Shown: positions 12,189 through 23,800 of the stretch, in pieces
How the letters are laid out: each line of letters opens with the position of its first letter
Numbering within the stretch: position 1 is the stretch's first letter
Assembly: GCF_042453785.1 (NCBI RefSeq)
Contig: NC_091675.1
Span: 9,932,501 to 9,996,500, forward strand
DNA length: 64,000 nt
Origin: Malus domestica
Lineage: Eukaryota > Streptophyta > Magnoliopsida > Rosales > Rosaceae
Direction: 5' to 3'
The notes under the pieces: generated by a model
What the model was told of the DNA's origin: nothing
Database searches by the model: none
Seen by the model: the letters and a program-made list of their open reading frames with translations, nothing else
Translations under genes and position numbers: made by a program

Positions 12189-13494
12189 CGTAGGAAAGGC
12201 AGCTGTGATGTTCGACTCGTGACCGACCATATAAAGTAAAAAATTCCTTCTTTTTTTTTTTTTTGGCCAATTACAAGCCAAATGACGCCCAACAGAACAA
12301 GCTGCGAATTCACATAAAAGCCTGCCAGGTGGGCTAATATTAGGCTATGAAGACCAAATTTTTTAAAAATAAATTTGTAAACTAAATGATGTAGTTGTAG
12401 ATAATTGGATTATTAATTAAATGTAGATCAACGTGCTTATTTCTTATTGGTGACACGTTATTTGGTTTAAAAAATTTGGTCTTCTTACTATTACTCTTCT
12501 ATTTTTATTTGTTTTAAGTTGGGCTCAAGTGTACACTTTTCTAATTTTATTTGAGCTGCTGTGCTACGCTTAAGGCCCAAGTAAGGTGCTGGATAGGCTG
12601 CAGGCCACGAGCGAGCAAGCAGACAGGCGAAAACCAGCCCTAATTGGGCCTGATTTGAACAAATCGGAGTGTTGACCCCGCATAATATTAATAAGAACTC
12701 TAAGTGGCACGGCAGATGTAATCTCGACGTTTGCGAGTTGATTAGGGCTTTGTATGAAGTACGTTCATACACGTTGTTTTTTGGAGTTATTTATTTTGAT
12801 TATTTGGTTTTGATTTTCGAATTTGTCTTGTTTTTTTTTTCCATTCTTAACTGCGATACTCGCATAATTTATACTGATTATAGGTAGGGATTTACTTAAC
12901 CCCCAAGTGATAATAGGATTAGGTCTCCTAAATCTTATTGAATTCTATCCTAAATTTACACATTCACACTCATAGAATGGCTTTATTCGTAACACTCAGT
13001 AATCACAATTCCCTATATAGTCCTCGAATGTAGCATCAGCAAAAAATGAAAAATTGAGGGTGTTTCTCTTAATCCTTTAGCTTGATTTCTTAGTTAGTCA
13101 CATATCGTATCACTAGTAGTTCATAAAAGAGCAAAGGCCTATCCTTTTATTGACAATGGACACAAGACCAAAAAAAAAAAAAAAAACTAATGAAAAATCC
13201 TAAAAAAATTTAGTTTGAATCAAAAGGACAAAATAAAAAAAAAATAAAGGAAAACTTTTGAAAAATCTTGAAAAATTTTAGTTTTAATCAAAAGGACAAA
13301 ATAAAAGTGTAAGTGAATAATACCAGGAATGACTTTGTGGGCAAAATATATTTTTAACGTTAAAAATGAACAATACCAAAAATGTTTCGTTAGGACTTCC
13401 AAAAAAAAAAAGCAATGTAGGACTATAAGCTCCAAAATCCACAAGGGATTCCCAGGGAGTTTAAAAACTTAAGGTGTAGAGGTGGAGGAGAAGA
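12000..13494. other. Intergenic region between VPS20 and KIWI
   Basis: This spacer separates the divergent VPS20 and KIWI genes. The part next to VPS20 holds its likely 5' UTR, including a (GA)n tract at about 12137-12184 that reads (CT)n on the gene strand. The rest is AT-rich with several A runs, such as that near 13170. Short ORFs at 12491-12887 and 13220-13444 have no family signature. I see no gene. Confidence 0.5.
12137..12184. repeat. (GA)n microsatellite in the VPS20 5' leader
   Basis: A run of GA units lies about 180-225 bp upstream of the VPS20 start codon. On the VPS20 strand it reads CT/TC, a common pattern in plant 5' untranslated leaders. Confidence 0.85.
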
Positions 13495-13560
13495 CTGGGC
13501 TTTGGGCTTTGGGATTTGGGCTTTGGAGTGTGTTGGGTAAGGATGAGGGCCCGGCCCATT
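13495..13560 (+). promoter_or_regulatory. Cluster of TGGGCT/GGCCCA site II-type motifs upstream of KIWI
   Basis: The stretch contains three TGGGCT motifs in a short repeated block and one GGCCCA, between about 160 and 95 bp upstream of the KIWI ATG. Site II elements (TGGGCY) are known TCP-bound promoter motifs of plant housekeeping genes. Their clustering and position fit the KIWI core promoter. Use in vivo is inference. Confidence 0.5.
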
Positions 13561-13653
13561 TTATTCTTTCTATTCTTACTCTCGTTTAAGTGATAAAGAA
13601 GAGTAGAAGGAGACAAAGCGGCGAAGGCGAAAGAAGCTAAAAACAGCAGGGGA

Positions 13654-14616
13654 ATGTCGGGGAGAGGGAAGAGAAAAGATGAGGACGATCACGCTTCCGA
13701 CAGGGACTCTGAGGGCCACCCGCCACCCAAGAAGGCCTCCAAGAGAGACTCTTCCGACGACTCCTCCGACGACATCACTGTCTGCGAGGTCACCACCCTC
13801 ACCCTCTCTCTCTTGTTCTTCCTCTTTTCGATGCATTGGCGCAATTTGCCGTTTTATCTTTGATTAGGGTTAGGGTTTATCAGTGTGACTGGTACTGCTG
13901 TCTAATTTTAGGGTTTTGGGGATTTGTAGATATCCAAGAATAGAAGGGTAAGCGTGAGGAACTGGAATGGCAAGGTTGGGGTCGACATTCGTGAGTTCTA
14001 TGTCAAGGATGGCAAGCAAATGCCTGGAAAAAAAGGTAACCTTTACTTTCATTTCTTTTTACTGTCTAATTTGCTATATTGGGTTTTTGCATTTCGATCA
14101 TATTTGGAGAATTTATGATTTGTTCTTATGGTTTTGGGAGTCTGTCACATTTCAAGTGGAAAAACGAAGGTGGGCTCATTTTTAATCGTAAATCTAATCG
14201 ACCTTAGGCAAGAGAAATTCGAATCAGGAACCGGAGAAATTTAGTTTTCTCCTGTGTGTTATATATCTTAGGAAAATTCTAGCTTTTTCATGGAAAATTC
14301 TAGTTTTCTCCCGACCTCATTGATCAAAAACGAAGTTCTCGGTGCTCCATTGTCTTCTCTTTAAGCGACATAAGAACTAAACATGTATGTTCATTTTATT
14401 GTTGTTTACATATCAAATGCTCTATTTAATACACATTTATATTGGTCTTAGTGTTTTTAATGTTTATCCTTAATTATTTGCAAAATAGTATCAAATACAC
14501 AAGTGGTGTTATCTGTGTATGAATTCTTTGGGGTCAGATACGTAAATTTAGTGGTAACAAAGACATCTTGTTGGGGTCAGAGACACCCATCCCCCCACAA
14601 ACCCACCACACCCTGG

Positions 14617-14650
<34 letters not shown>

Positions 14651-15587
14651 AACCACCACCACACTAGTGCTCATGGGGTTCCATCTAGTACTGAGACCAG
14701 TCCATTAAAGCAGTGCTGCTATTTAAGAGTCAGGACAAAGTAGAGGAAGTGAGGAGGTTGGGAACACATGAAGTGTGTTCTAGAACGTTCATTGGGAGCA
14801 AATCTACGAAATTGGAATCCTCTATCTAATGTTACCTGTCACAACATCTTGTTTGAAGGGATTGGGGACTGCCATTTATTCTACGGAAGAGAGAAATCCT
14901 TTAACAAATTGGACTATGGGAGGTGGCAGATAGTGGGGTTGTCCGTGATGCACCCGAAGACAGATGCTGGTTGACAAATTCAAAGATTCTTCTTGTAAGC
15001 GTAATTGTGAGTTTATTTAAGAGAGCCATATTTTGGAGAAGGAAACAAAAGTTATCTAGAAGGGCAAGGCAGGGAGGAAGGTGTCAAGATTGTCCTTTAT
15101 GCCCTAGTTTTGGAATGAGGTGGGCTAGGGACAATGCTCCAGAAGGAATGGAAGGCCGATGGAAATGGTTTTCAGAATCGAGGGTTTACTAGAGCCCTGA
15201 AAATTCTAACTGGCAATATCTTAAGTTGCCATCAGGTTTGTGTCCGTTGGGGACAAATAGAGAACTTATATTCTGCTAAGGCACGACTTAATTAAAACTC
15301 AGAGCAATAACTATTAATTTAATGATAAAGCAATATTTATTTTCTTTTTAGCGTTAAGCATGCCTTCTGATGGATAGGCGGTGCATGGTTTCTGACTTGG
15401 TCGCTCTTGTTTTCAGGAATCTCACTGACGATGGATCAGGTTGGCGCCTATCTTGATTGTTTCTTTATTTTTACATTTCAATAACTGGCTGCTTAGAGAA
15501 TTCTCACATAGTAGAGGTTTTCATGTGCAGTGGAATGTGCTACGGAATCACGTTGAAGAAATTGACAAGGCTGTGAACGAGACTTGA
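13654..15587 (+). CDS. KIWI: PC4/SUB1-type transcriptional coactivator (KIWI-like)
   Basis: Four exons: 13654-13788, 13930-14035, 15417-15439 and 15531-15587. The product is 106 residues, matching Arabidopsis KIWI (~107). The first 40 residues are charged and Ser/Asp-rich, with SSDDSSDD resembling the CK2-type acidic tail of PC4. The rest is the PC4 single-stranded-DNA-binding fold: ISKNRRVSVRNW, then GVDIREFY, PGKKGISLT and a C-terminal helix ending VNET. The family acts as a general RNA polymerase II coactivator in the nucleus. The third exon is only 23 nt. Intron 2 is 1.38 kb and apparently enlarged by inserted sequence. The start is the first ATG and gives the full family N-terminus. Confidence 0.93.
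14540..15300. other. Probable inserted sequence in KIWI intron 2
   Basis: This part of intron 2 has a 30-bp A run at 14619-14648 followed by GC-richer sequence with overlapping plus ORFs at 14768-14974 and 14923-15192. The base composition differs from the surrounding AT-rich intron. No transposon domain or clear target duplication was recognised, so identity is open. A degraded retroelement or captured fragment is possible. Confidence 0.25.
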
Positions 15588-15865
15588 TAGCTTAAAGCTT
15601 TGGCTTTGGTTTGTATGACTAGATTATGTTGTTAGCTTGATTCGAACGGCTGAAATTTTGTTTTGGGTGTCGGAAAGTGAAATCAGGTGCCGGTGTTTTG
15701 TATTTACCTACAAGTGATAACTGCAAATTTGGAACAGTGCATGTAATGTAATGACTTTAATTATCAACTATGTCAAGGAAAGGAATGGTTTGGGGGCTTA
15801 TGATCGATCTATAATTTATCTTATATTAATTAAAGAGGAAAATTGCTCCTGTTACATTTGGAACA

Positions 15866-16042
15866 GTACTTGAAGGCTTACTGTTTAGTTTAGTTATACT
15901 AACACTATAGCATCAAGTCACAGTCACAGAAATACAATTACAACTGTTATTATCAACACTACTGCATACAAGTAATATTCTGTACATTGTGTGCTGGCGA
16001 TCGTGCTCCTCATATAGCTGCTGCTGCGTAAGGGATACATCA
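15866..16042 (-). pseudogene. Duplicated fragment of CHR24 exon 18 and its downstream intron
   Basis: The plus strand here runs nearly parallel to 18998-19174. Both share TTAGTTATACTAACACTATA, ACAAGTAATATTC-like sequence and the exon coding [14 protein letters not shown]. The exon 18 donor sequence is retained. Upstream exon sequence stops after the DVSLTQQQ region, where unrelated sequence takes over. It is therefore a partial copy of the neighbouring gene, about 2 kb beyond that gene's stop codon, and cannot make a protein on its own. Confidence 0.8.
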
Positions 16043-16314
16043 GAATCAGTCACATTCCCATTAGAATCAGTCACAATACCTCTGGCGCCTATAAGTTTTA
16101 GGTCTCTTACATCACCCATCAACATTCAGCTTGCAAACACCTACAGGAGGAAATCTTATGCAACTAACATTATAATCTTGGGTCAATTTGAGATCTTATG
16201 CAACAAAAAAGAAAGAAAAAAAAGAGAGAAGTAATAAAAGTTTCAACTGGAGAAATGGAAATAGGAGGAAGCCCCTTTTCAATCACTTATTCATCCAAAC
16301 TCTTATTGTTTCAA

Positions 16315-16605
16315 TCACTTCTGCCAAATGTACACAAGATCCCATCGATCCTTGGTCTCATCGTAAGAAAATGCTCCGGTTTGTTTAATTCTCCACCAAC
16401 ACTTCGATGCGCATCGATTATCATCTCGTTGAGCTTTGTACACATCAAAGCTTCCGTAGACATTTTGCCACCACATGTTGCAATAGAATAGTGTGTTTGG
16501 GAAGAGAGAATTGGACTTGAATTCCCAATGGAAGTTACTCTGAAACGAGAGATCGTGTTTGCCAAGATCGTCGTCGTTGGATTTGCATTGAAGGGTGAAA
16601 TGCAA
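16315..16605 (-). pseudogene. Truncated self-incompatibility S1-homologue (SPH) gene
   Basis: On the minus strand an open frame of 96 codons shows the SPH (Self-incomp_S1) pattern. It has a C-x-SNDDDLG motif, a W-containing strand (FHWEFKSN), the TLFYCNMWW motif, FDVYKA, and the ending DRWDLVYIWQK before a TGA at 16315-16317. SPH proteins are small secreted plant proteins, some acting in Papaver self-incompatibility. The signal peptide and first strand are missing: the frame meets stops just upstream of 16605, in AT-rich sequence. The copy is therefore 5'-truncated. A related broken copy lies at 30087-30467. Confidence 0.8.
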
Positions 16606-16879
16606 ACTTTACTACATACCAACAAATATAGAAAAATCAATAAATATCAACAAAATCTATATATATATATATATTGATTCACTAATTGCGTATCTGAATG
16701 CATTTATATACCCTCTAATTCCAAATATCCATAATTTTCTTCGAAGATAACCAATATCAATATCAATATATGCATTTATATTCCATAATTTGTATATCGA
16801 TATTTCCAGTCACCTACATGAACAGGATCGCTTTCTTTCTCTTCTGAATTCTAACAAACCCTAAACCACCCAAATTCAG

Positions 16880-17200
16880 ATGACTATCATCCCTTTCCTC
16901 CAGTCACCTACAAATCAACGAGCATGCCGGCATGAAATAGAGCCAGAATACAACGAAAAAACCTCACAATCAAGAGAATTTCGGCTCGCCAGATCTGCCA
17001 TTCCAAGTCCTCCAACGCTTGCTCCAAGATGCAACAGCTTCTCCTCCATGTTTCTCTTGGCGTCTGCTTCCTCCTCGGAAACCAAAGCCACCATGTTGTC
17101 CCTTACAGCTCCAAAAGCCAACAATGAGTCCCGGGCGGACTTGTGTAGATGGCCCAAATTCCGGGGGCGAAAGCTGAGAGCTACTCGATGAGGATTAAAG
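16880..17200 (-). other. Unrecognised coding-like segment
   Basis: This stretch is markedly less AT-rich than its surroundings and is open on both strands. The minus frame (16915-17157 plus upstream codons) reads as a plausible helical protein with SARDSLLAFGAVRDNMV and EEKLLHLGASVGGLG. I do not recognise a family and see no start context or splice partner. It may be an exon of a small unrecorded gene or a gene fragment. The neighbouring 17200-17861 is AT-rich 3' flank of CHR24 with no supported gene. Confidence 0.25.
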
Positions 17201-17861
17201 TTGGGACTTTTTCATTACAATCATCTTTCTTTTCATTGCACTGCAACCTTATAATTGTTACAATCGACGCTCTATGTATCCATAGTAGGCGAAGAGCATT
17301 TTTAATCTAGAAGATCCACATATGCTGAGTTCAAAGCCACTTTTACATCATCATACGCATCCCGAGAGAAGTAAAATCTGGCTTTAGTCCACTGCACCCT
17401 TGTAAAATATGGAGACTTGAATTTTCACATGTTAATTCGTTCTTGTGTCGATATCCTTTTATGCTAAATATTCTTTTGTCATTAATTTAACGTGTTGACA
17501 TCATCTTTCTCTTCACACAATTAACCAAAACATTACAAAATTATCGGTAATATAATAAGAGAATTATTATTAACATTCTAAAAATCTCATTTGGCGCTCC
17601 AAACTTTCTATAGTTGCAAAACAGTAGACATCAGATCCATTCATATCGTACATAAAACAACGGCAAATGAGACTCGTTGCAATCCAAAACACGCTCAAAC
17701 AAATAAGGACGAGTCAGTACCAAGTATTAACGGAAAAATAATAACGGCAAGCAATTACAATGATAACGTTTTCTTTTTTCAGGTTGCAATGCTCAGATCA
17801 ATCTATTTACCGTATATCTGCCTCCCTTCAGGGCCATCCGATAAAATTAGAACATCTTGTC

Positions 17862-20800
17862 TTATATCACCACTCTATGGAACTCCCCAGTTATATCATC
17901 TAAGTCGATAACATTTCTCTCGTTTCCTTCCGCTTTCACTGTTCCAAGTCCATAAAGCTCAGATTTCAGTGCACCAATTTGCTTTTCTATTTTCTCCCCC
18001 TTATCTGGTAATCTTGAAACCATTGCCTGCAGACATTGTTAATCACAACAGAAAATCAATTAATAAGAATTGCGACTAACATGCGCTACTGAAAAAAGAA
18101 AGAAAGCTTAACTCAGAATCACACACCAACTGATTTTGACATCTCTTTCTATCTGATTATTTAGACTAGACTGAATAGATTCTTAACATCTTCACCAGAA
18201 ACCAGGCCTAAATTGCTAACCGAAGAAGATAGCGTGTAACAATACCTTATTTGCAAGAGTTTGTGACAGCCTGTTGATTCTCTGTTTAATCTCTGATTCT
18301 GTCAATTTATCTGCGTCAATCGGTGAAGAAGGCTTCTTGTTTATGATTATATCCTTTGGCTTGAAAGCATACTCGGCCCTGTCAACGATGCAAACCAGAA
18401 ATACAATCACATAAAATAACTTTACTTTCTGTTCTCAAATGAGAAAAGCCATGATTCGTAGAGCTCTACCCATTCACATTGCGTTCTTGTAAAGAACTTG
18501 AAAATGAACTTCCCGCAGTCGAAGCTCCTCTGATTCTGTGCCAGGAATAGCAAAGTAAACCACATAAGATTTCAAACAAACAGACATGAAAAAGAAAAAA
18601 CCAATCTGTTGTTACGATCCATCAAGCATAGAACCTAAAGTTACAGAACAATAACGAAATAAATGGGTTTCACCTTTCAACTTCCTCTTCTACTCCTACG
18701 GCGACAGGTAGAGGTGCTGTCTTGGAGAAGAGTAAACTGTGATGACTGACTCCTGCTATACCTTGAGTTTCCAAGAACTCGATATGGGACTTGAAGTACT
18801 TGTCCCTACAGTAAATAATGACAAGTAAATAATGAATTCAGTTTCTACTTTCAAAGTCACGTCCAAAAAGGAAATGCTTTTGAACACATTTGAGATAATA
18901 ATAAAAAAAAAACATCTTTGCTCCAAAAATTCTTTAACACTTACAAGTAATATTCTTTAGTCAAATATTATAAGTATCACAAACATTGTTGCTAGTACCT
19001 GAAGGCTTACTCTTTAATTTAGTTATACTAACACTATAGCATCAACTCACAGTTAGTCACAGAAATACAATTACAATTGTTATTATTAACACTACTGCAT
19101 AAAAGTAATATTCCGTACATTGTGTGCTGGTGATCATGCTCCTCGTATAGTTGCTGCTGAGTAAGGGATACATCAAAACCTTCTTTTGGGAGACTGAAAA
19201 GTTCACGAAGATCCTAAAACAATAATAGAATTTCAGTATAGAATGTTGCATTCTACTAAGGTTAAGAATCTGAAATTTCTCACTACCGCAACAACTACTT
19301 TAGAATTCACCTGCTGACTAAAATACCGAATCTGTTCTTTATGCTCGGTTGCAGTTTTAAACAATCCGCCCTTGTATATCTAAACAAAATGTTTGAAGAA
19401 TTAATATGAAGATGTTATACAATATTAATCAAATAATGAAGCAGAAGGGAACCACGTGCAATAAAAATATCCAACCAGGCAGATAAAGGAAATGCTATCA
19501 CACCATAGCAAATGAGGTCTGATAACATTGTTGTGTCAACACGTAGGCAATTAATCATTTAAACAACTATGCTTAATGTCCTGAAAAATCTACAGAAACC
19601 CTACTACAGGAGTCAGGACACCAGCAACACTTATCTAAGCATTGTCAAATAATGAAGTAGAGGTGGACATGCTATCACACCATAGCAAACGAGGTCCAAT
19701 GACACTGTCGTGTCAAACACATAGATATTTTCATCATTTAAACAACTATTCTTAATGTCCTCCAAAATCTGCATAAACGCTAATACAGGACCCAGGAACA
19801 CTTACCTAAGCATTGTTAAATCCTGTGTTCATACCATTGAATATAAATAGCTTGGAAAGCAATCTCTAACCTGTTTTCTGTATATCTTTTCTTCAACAGT
19901 CCCACAAGTCATTAATCTGTATACAATGACATCCTTATTTTGTCCGATTCGATATGCACGATCCACGCTTTGATTATCCGTACTGCAAATATAAGAACCA
20001 TAACAAATTAGGAACCACAGCTTATGCAATTAATATCCTTGTTAAGTTAAAAAAAAAAGATACAACTAAAAGAGTGCAAATAAATGCAAGGGATATATTG
20101 CTTATATTACATATGAACCTAAACTTAGAAAAACTGCATCTTTGTAGAAAACAACCAGGAAAAAAAAGTATAAGAGAACACCTTGGGTTCCAAGCAGGAT
20201 CAACCACTATCACACGATCTGCTCTTGTAAGCGTGAGGCCCAAACCACCTACTTGAGATGTCAGGAGAAATATGGGAGCTCCATTACCTTCTTGGAAATC
20301 CTACTCATAAAACCAAGATGATTTCAGGAACATTTTGACTATTATTGATACCACTTTCGCTGATTTACATGATTTAACACTTACATCAACAAGCCTCATT
20401 CTGTCAATAGCTTTTGTGGTTCCATCAATGCGTACGAACTCGTAACCATTGGATACTAGTGATTCCTGTAAACATACAGTTATCAGTGACTAATTAACTT
20501 CACTAATTTGAAGTCTCAAAAAATATACTTTTCAAATAATCCAACTAGACTATTCATCTATTAAAACACTTTCGAATTCAGGACAAGTATTCCCTCAATT
20601 TCATATTGCTCCTGCATCAAGCTCCCTACTTGGAAAAGATGTCATCAAGTCAAAACCGCAGGCACGGAATTCCCCATGAGAAGCTTGGAACTGAAATTAT
20701 CTTGTCCAAGTAAAGAGAGGTTGAATATTTGACCATTCTTGTACATTTATATGCCACTGCATCACTAACAAGTAACCACACAGAAACCTAATGATTGCAA

Positions 20801-23800
20801 ACCTTGAATATTTTCTCATACAATTTCACACTCTTCATGAAGTACTTCACAACAATTTAACTTATTTAATAGTATAAGTTACGTGTCAAGCATTTGCTTA
20901 TAAAAAACTAAAAAAAGTAGTTGAAATTCAACATAGTGATAGCTGCCCAAATAAGTGTTTTCGAACACTTTCTATTAAAATTAACAAGAACTTTGGGGAA
21001 GCTAAGCCCTATACTATTAAACTTGGTGGGCAACTAGTTAGCATCCAAAAAGTCATCCAGAATTGCACAAATTTCAAGAAATTATTCACTTTTCTAGTAA
21101 GGAAAACATTGAATTGTCCCATGAAATGACCATGTAATTAAATACCCCAAAAATTCATACCATTAGTTTACTAGTAATATTATTCTAAATGGCTAACCTG
21201 AATAAGATTAAGCATCTTTCGAGTTTGTGAGAAGATAAGAACATTATGCCCCTGAGGAATTAAGTTTTCCTGTATAAAAGGTCATTGAACACCATTCCAT
21301 TTAAAAATATGTCAGCAAACGCATGAAAACAATAAAAACATCAAATCTATATAGACATCACACAATTACCAGTAAAGACAATATAAAAGATATTTTGCAT
21401 GACAGGTTGGGATGCTTTTCGTTAAAGTCCTCTCTCTCAGCAACATCGGCTATGTACATTGCCAATTTTTCTGCCATGCAAGTTTCATCTGGCTTCAACA
21501 TTGAATCCATCTCTTCTAGTACATCTTCAGCAGCTCGCTTTGTCAATAGAAGTGGATGATCACATATTTTCTTCAGGATCTAGTTCATATCAAACAGTCC
21601 TTGACAATTAGTATGATCAAAAGAGAACTGACAACCTAAAATATTATCTTCATTAACTATGGCTAAGGACCATAACAGGTTTAAAACATGGAGAGCGACA
21701 ACCACATTTGTCCTGGACTTCTGATCCAAAATCATCCAAGGACGGAAAAAAACAAACATGAAGCAAAATTTGAATTTCTTCTACACAAGTAAAAGAATTT
21801 TTTCAATAGTTAATTATAGCTTACTTTCACATTTAAATCCTACCTTCACAAAAGTTTATTCATTGTATATTTTATTGTACAAAAACCGTAATCTATTTTC
21901 ATCCCATCATATCCAACTACCCCAAGCAGAGTATACGAAACAACAGCATGAAACCTAGAAATGTGACCCCGCCTACCAAAACAAATAGATAAAGAAAAAT
22001 TCTGACACTGTTAAAAAAATTGAAAACAAGTTCATACACAATTCCTTTGCGGCACACCATCAAATTACTTAGTGAAATTAAAAGAATATCATGGAGCATA
22101 GTAAAAATGAAGTTAAAGATAATTCAATCAAATTGATTCTCATTTTCTATGTATAAGAGTTAGAGAGTTAAGCGGAAATAAACATAAACAGTGAGAGAAA
22201 GATAGAAAAAGAATATTAATGATATATAATTCCAATATATAAGGTCTATGAGTCATCTCATATAAAGGGAACGTAATAAAGCATCAAAGATCCCGAAAGC
22301 AGCTAGAAAATAGAAATTTCTATCCGCCCGCATGGTAGCGATCCAACCAAAGATTTTTATTCTATTGAGCCCCCCCACTTGGTAGCGATCCAACCAAAGA
22401 TTTTTATTCTAGTGGGGACGGCTACCGTACACGCCCTTTGACGGCGAGCTACCCTCGCCTTCCTCATCTATAGGCATTTCTATCCGCCCGCGCGTCTCGT
22501 GACTGTAATGGTTGGGGTTGGCTCTGCTCGCCGGTGCTTAATGCATTCAATCTTACTTGGGTCTACTGCAATCCCTTTAGCTGTAATGACATGCCCCAAA
22601 TATTCTGCACTTGGACTTCCCTGGAAATTAGTAACTGAACCTGATTCCCTATGGGCCTCGATTCTGGGAAGCAAGTATCTGAACAACTCTTTCTTCAATT
22701 GTGAAGCAAATTCTAAGTCATCCTAAATTTTCATATTATCTCAAAATAATTCGATAAATCAATTAATAAATGCCAACGAAACCAATAAGACAGACCAATT
22801 CTCCTATTTTCTTTAAACTATAAGAAAAGCAATGGAGAATCTTTTAAAGAAAGATACCATTCTATCAGTTTCAACTACACAGAAAAAAAAACCCATAAAA
22901 TAAATTTGTTATTTAACTGGATTTGACTCTCCTCAGAAGAACAAGTTGCTTTAGAGATAAGCAGTAAAAAGGACTAAGAACTATAAACAATTTGTACCGT
23001 AAGTGCAGCCAACGGGGACCCATCAAAAGCAGAAAGAACCAGCTCACTCTTTAGAAAAGCTTCATAAAGTTTCCGCTACACCATATAAATGATCAACTTG
23101 AGAAATATACAAATAATACCTGAAACTACTTGGAAGGATTAAAAGAATATCATGGAGCATAGCAAATCAAACCTGACAGCCCGTCAATCTCAACCAAACA
23201 ATGATCTCGTTCTTTTTAGAAAGTTTGGCACTTGTTTGGTCATTGTCTTCATTAAATATCTCACTCTTTAAGCGACGCAGAAAAAAAGGTTTAATACGTT
23301 CTCTTAGTTCCTGTAGTAAAATGTAACAGATATTTATCGTTAATACTATCAGACATCATAGGAACATAGTTTGCAGCAATATATAACAAGTAATATTATC
23401 AGACTACTGAAATAGTGAAGAATTTAGAATAAATAAACAATCATGAGTAAAACTGCATTCAAATGATCAGCGTATAAAGACTTCCCATTTACAAACACAT
23501 AATATCTTGTATGCTTGCAAAGTCACCAATGAATTTTGCCTATTTCTACAATGCATCAGTTAGGTTCAATGAAAACATGATTAGATTTCTAAATTTAAAT
23601 TTAAATCGTAGCTGGCAAAGCATTAAGATTCAAACAATCTAAGATTCTAATATTTCCAAAAGTGTTTGATTCTATAATTTGTCTGCTAGACTAACAGAAA
23701 AGGACACCTGAAATGTTTGACATAGGTTACTGTCATCAAACAATTAGAAACTTTTAAGAGTGAGACTGAGGCCAAAATAAAACCGTATCATACACTGATT

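Noticed and set aside
13495..13530. Telomere-like repeat
   Set aside because: The unit is GGGCTTT/GGGATTT rather than the plant telomere unit TTTAGGG; better read as clustered site II-type promoter motifs.
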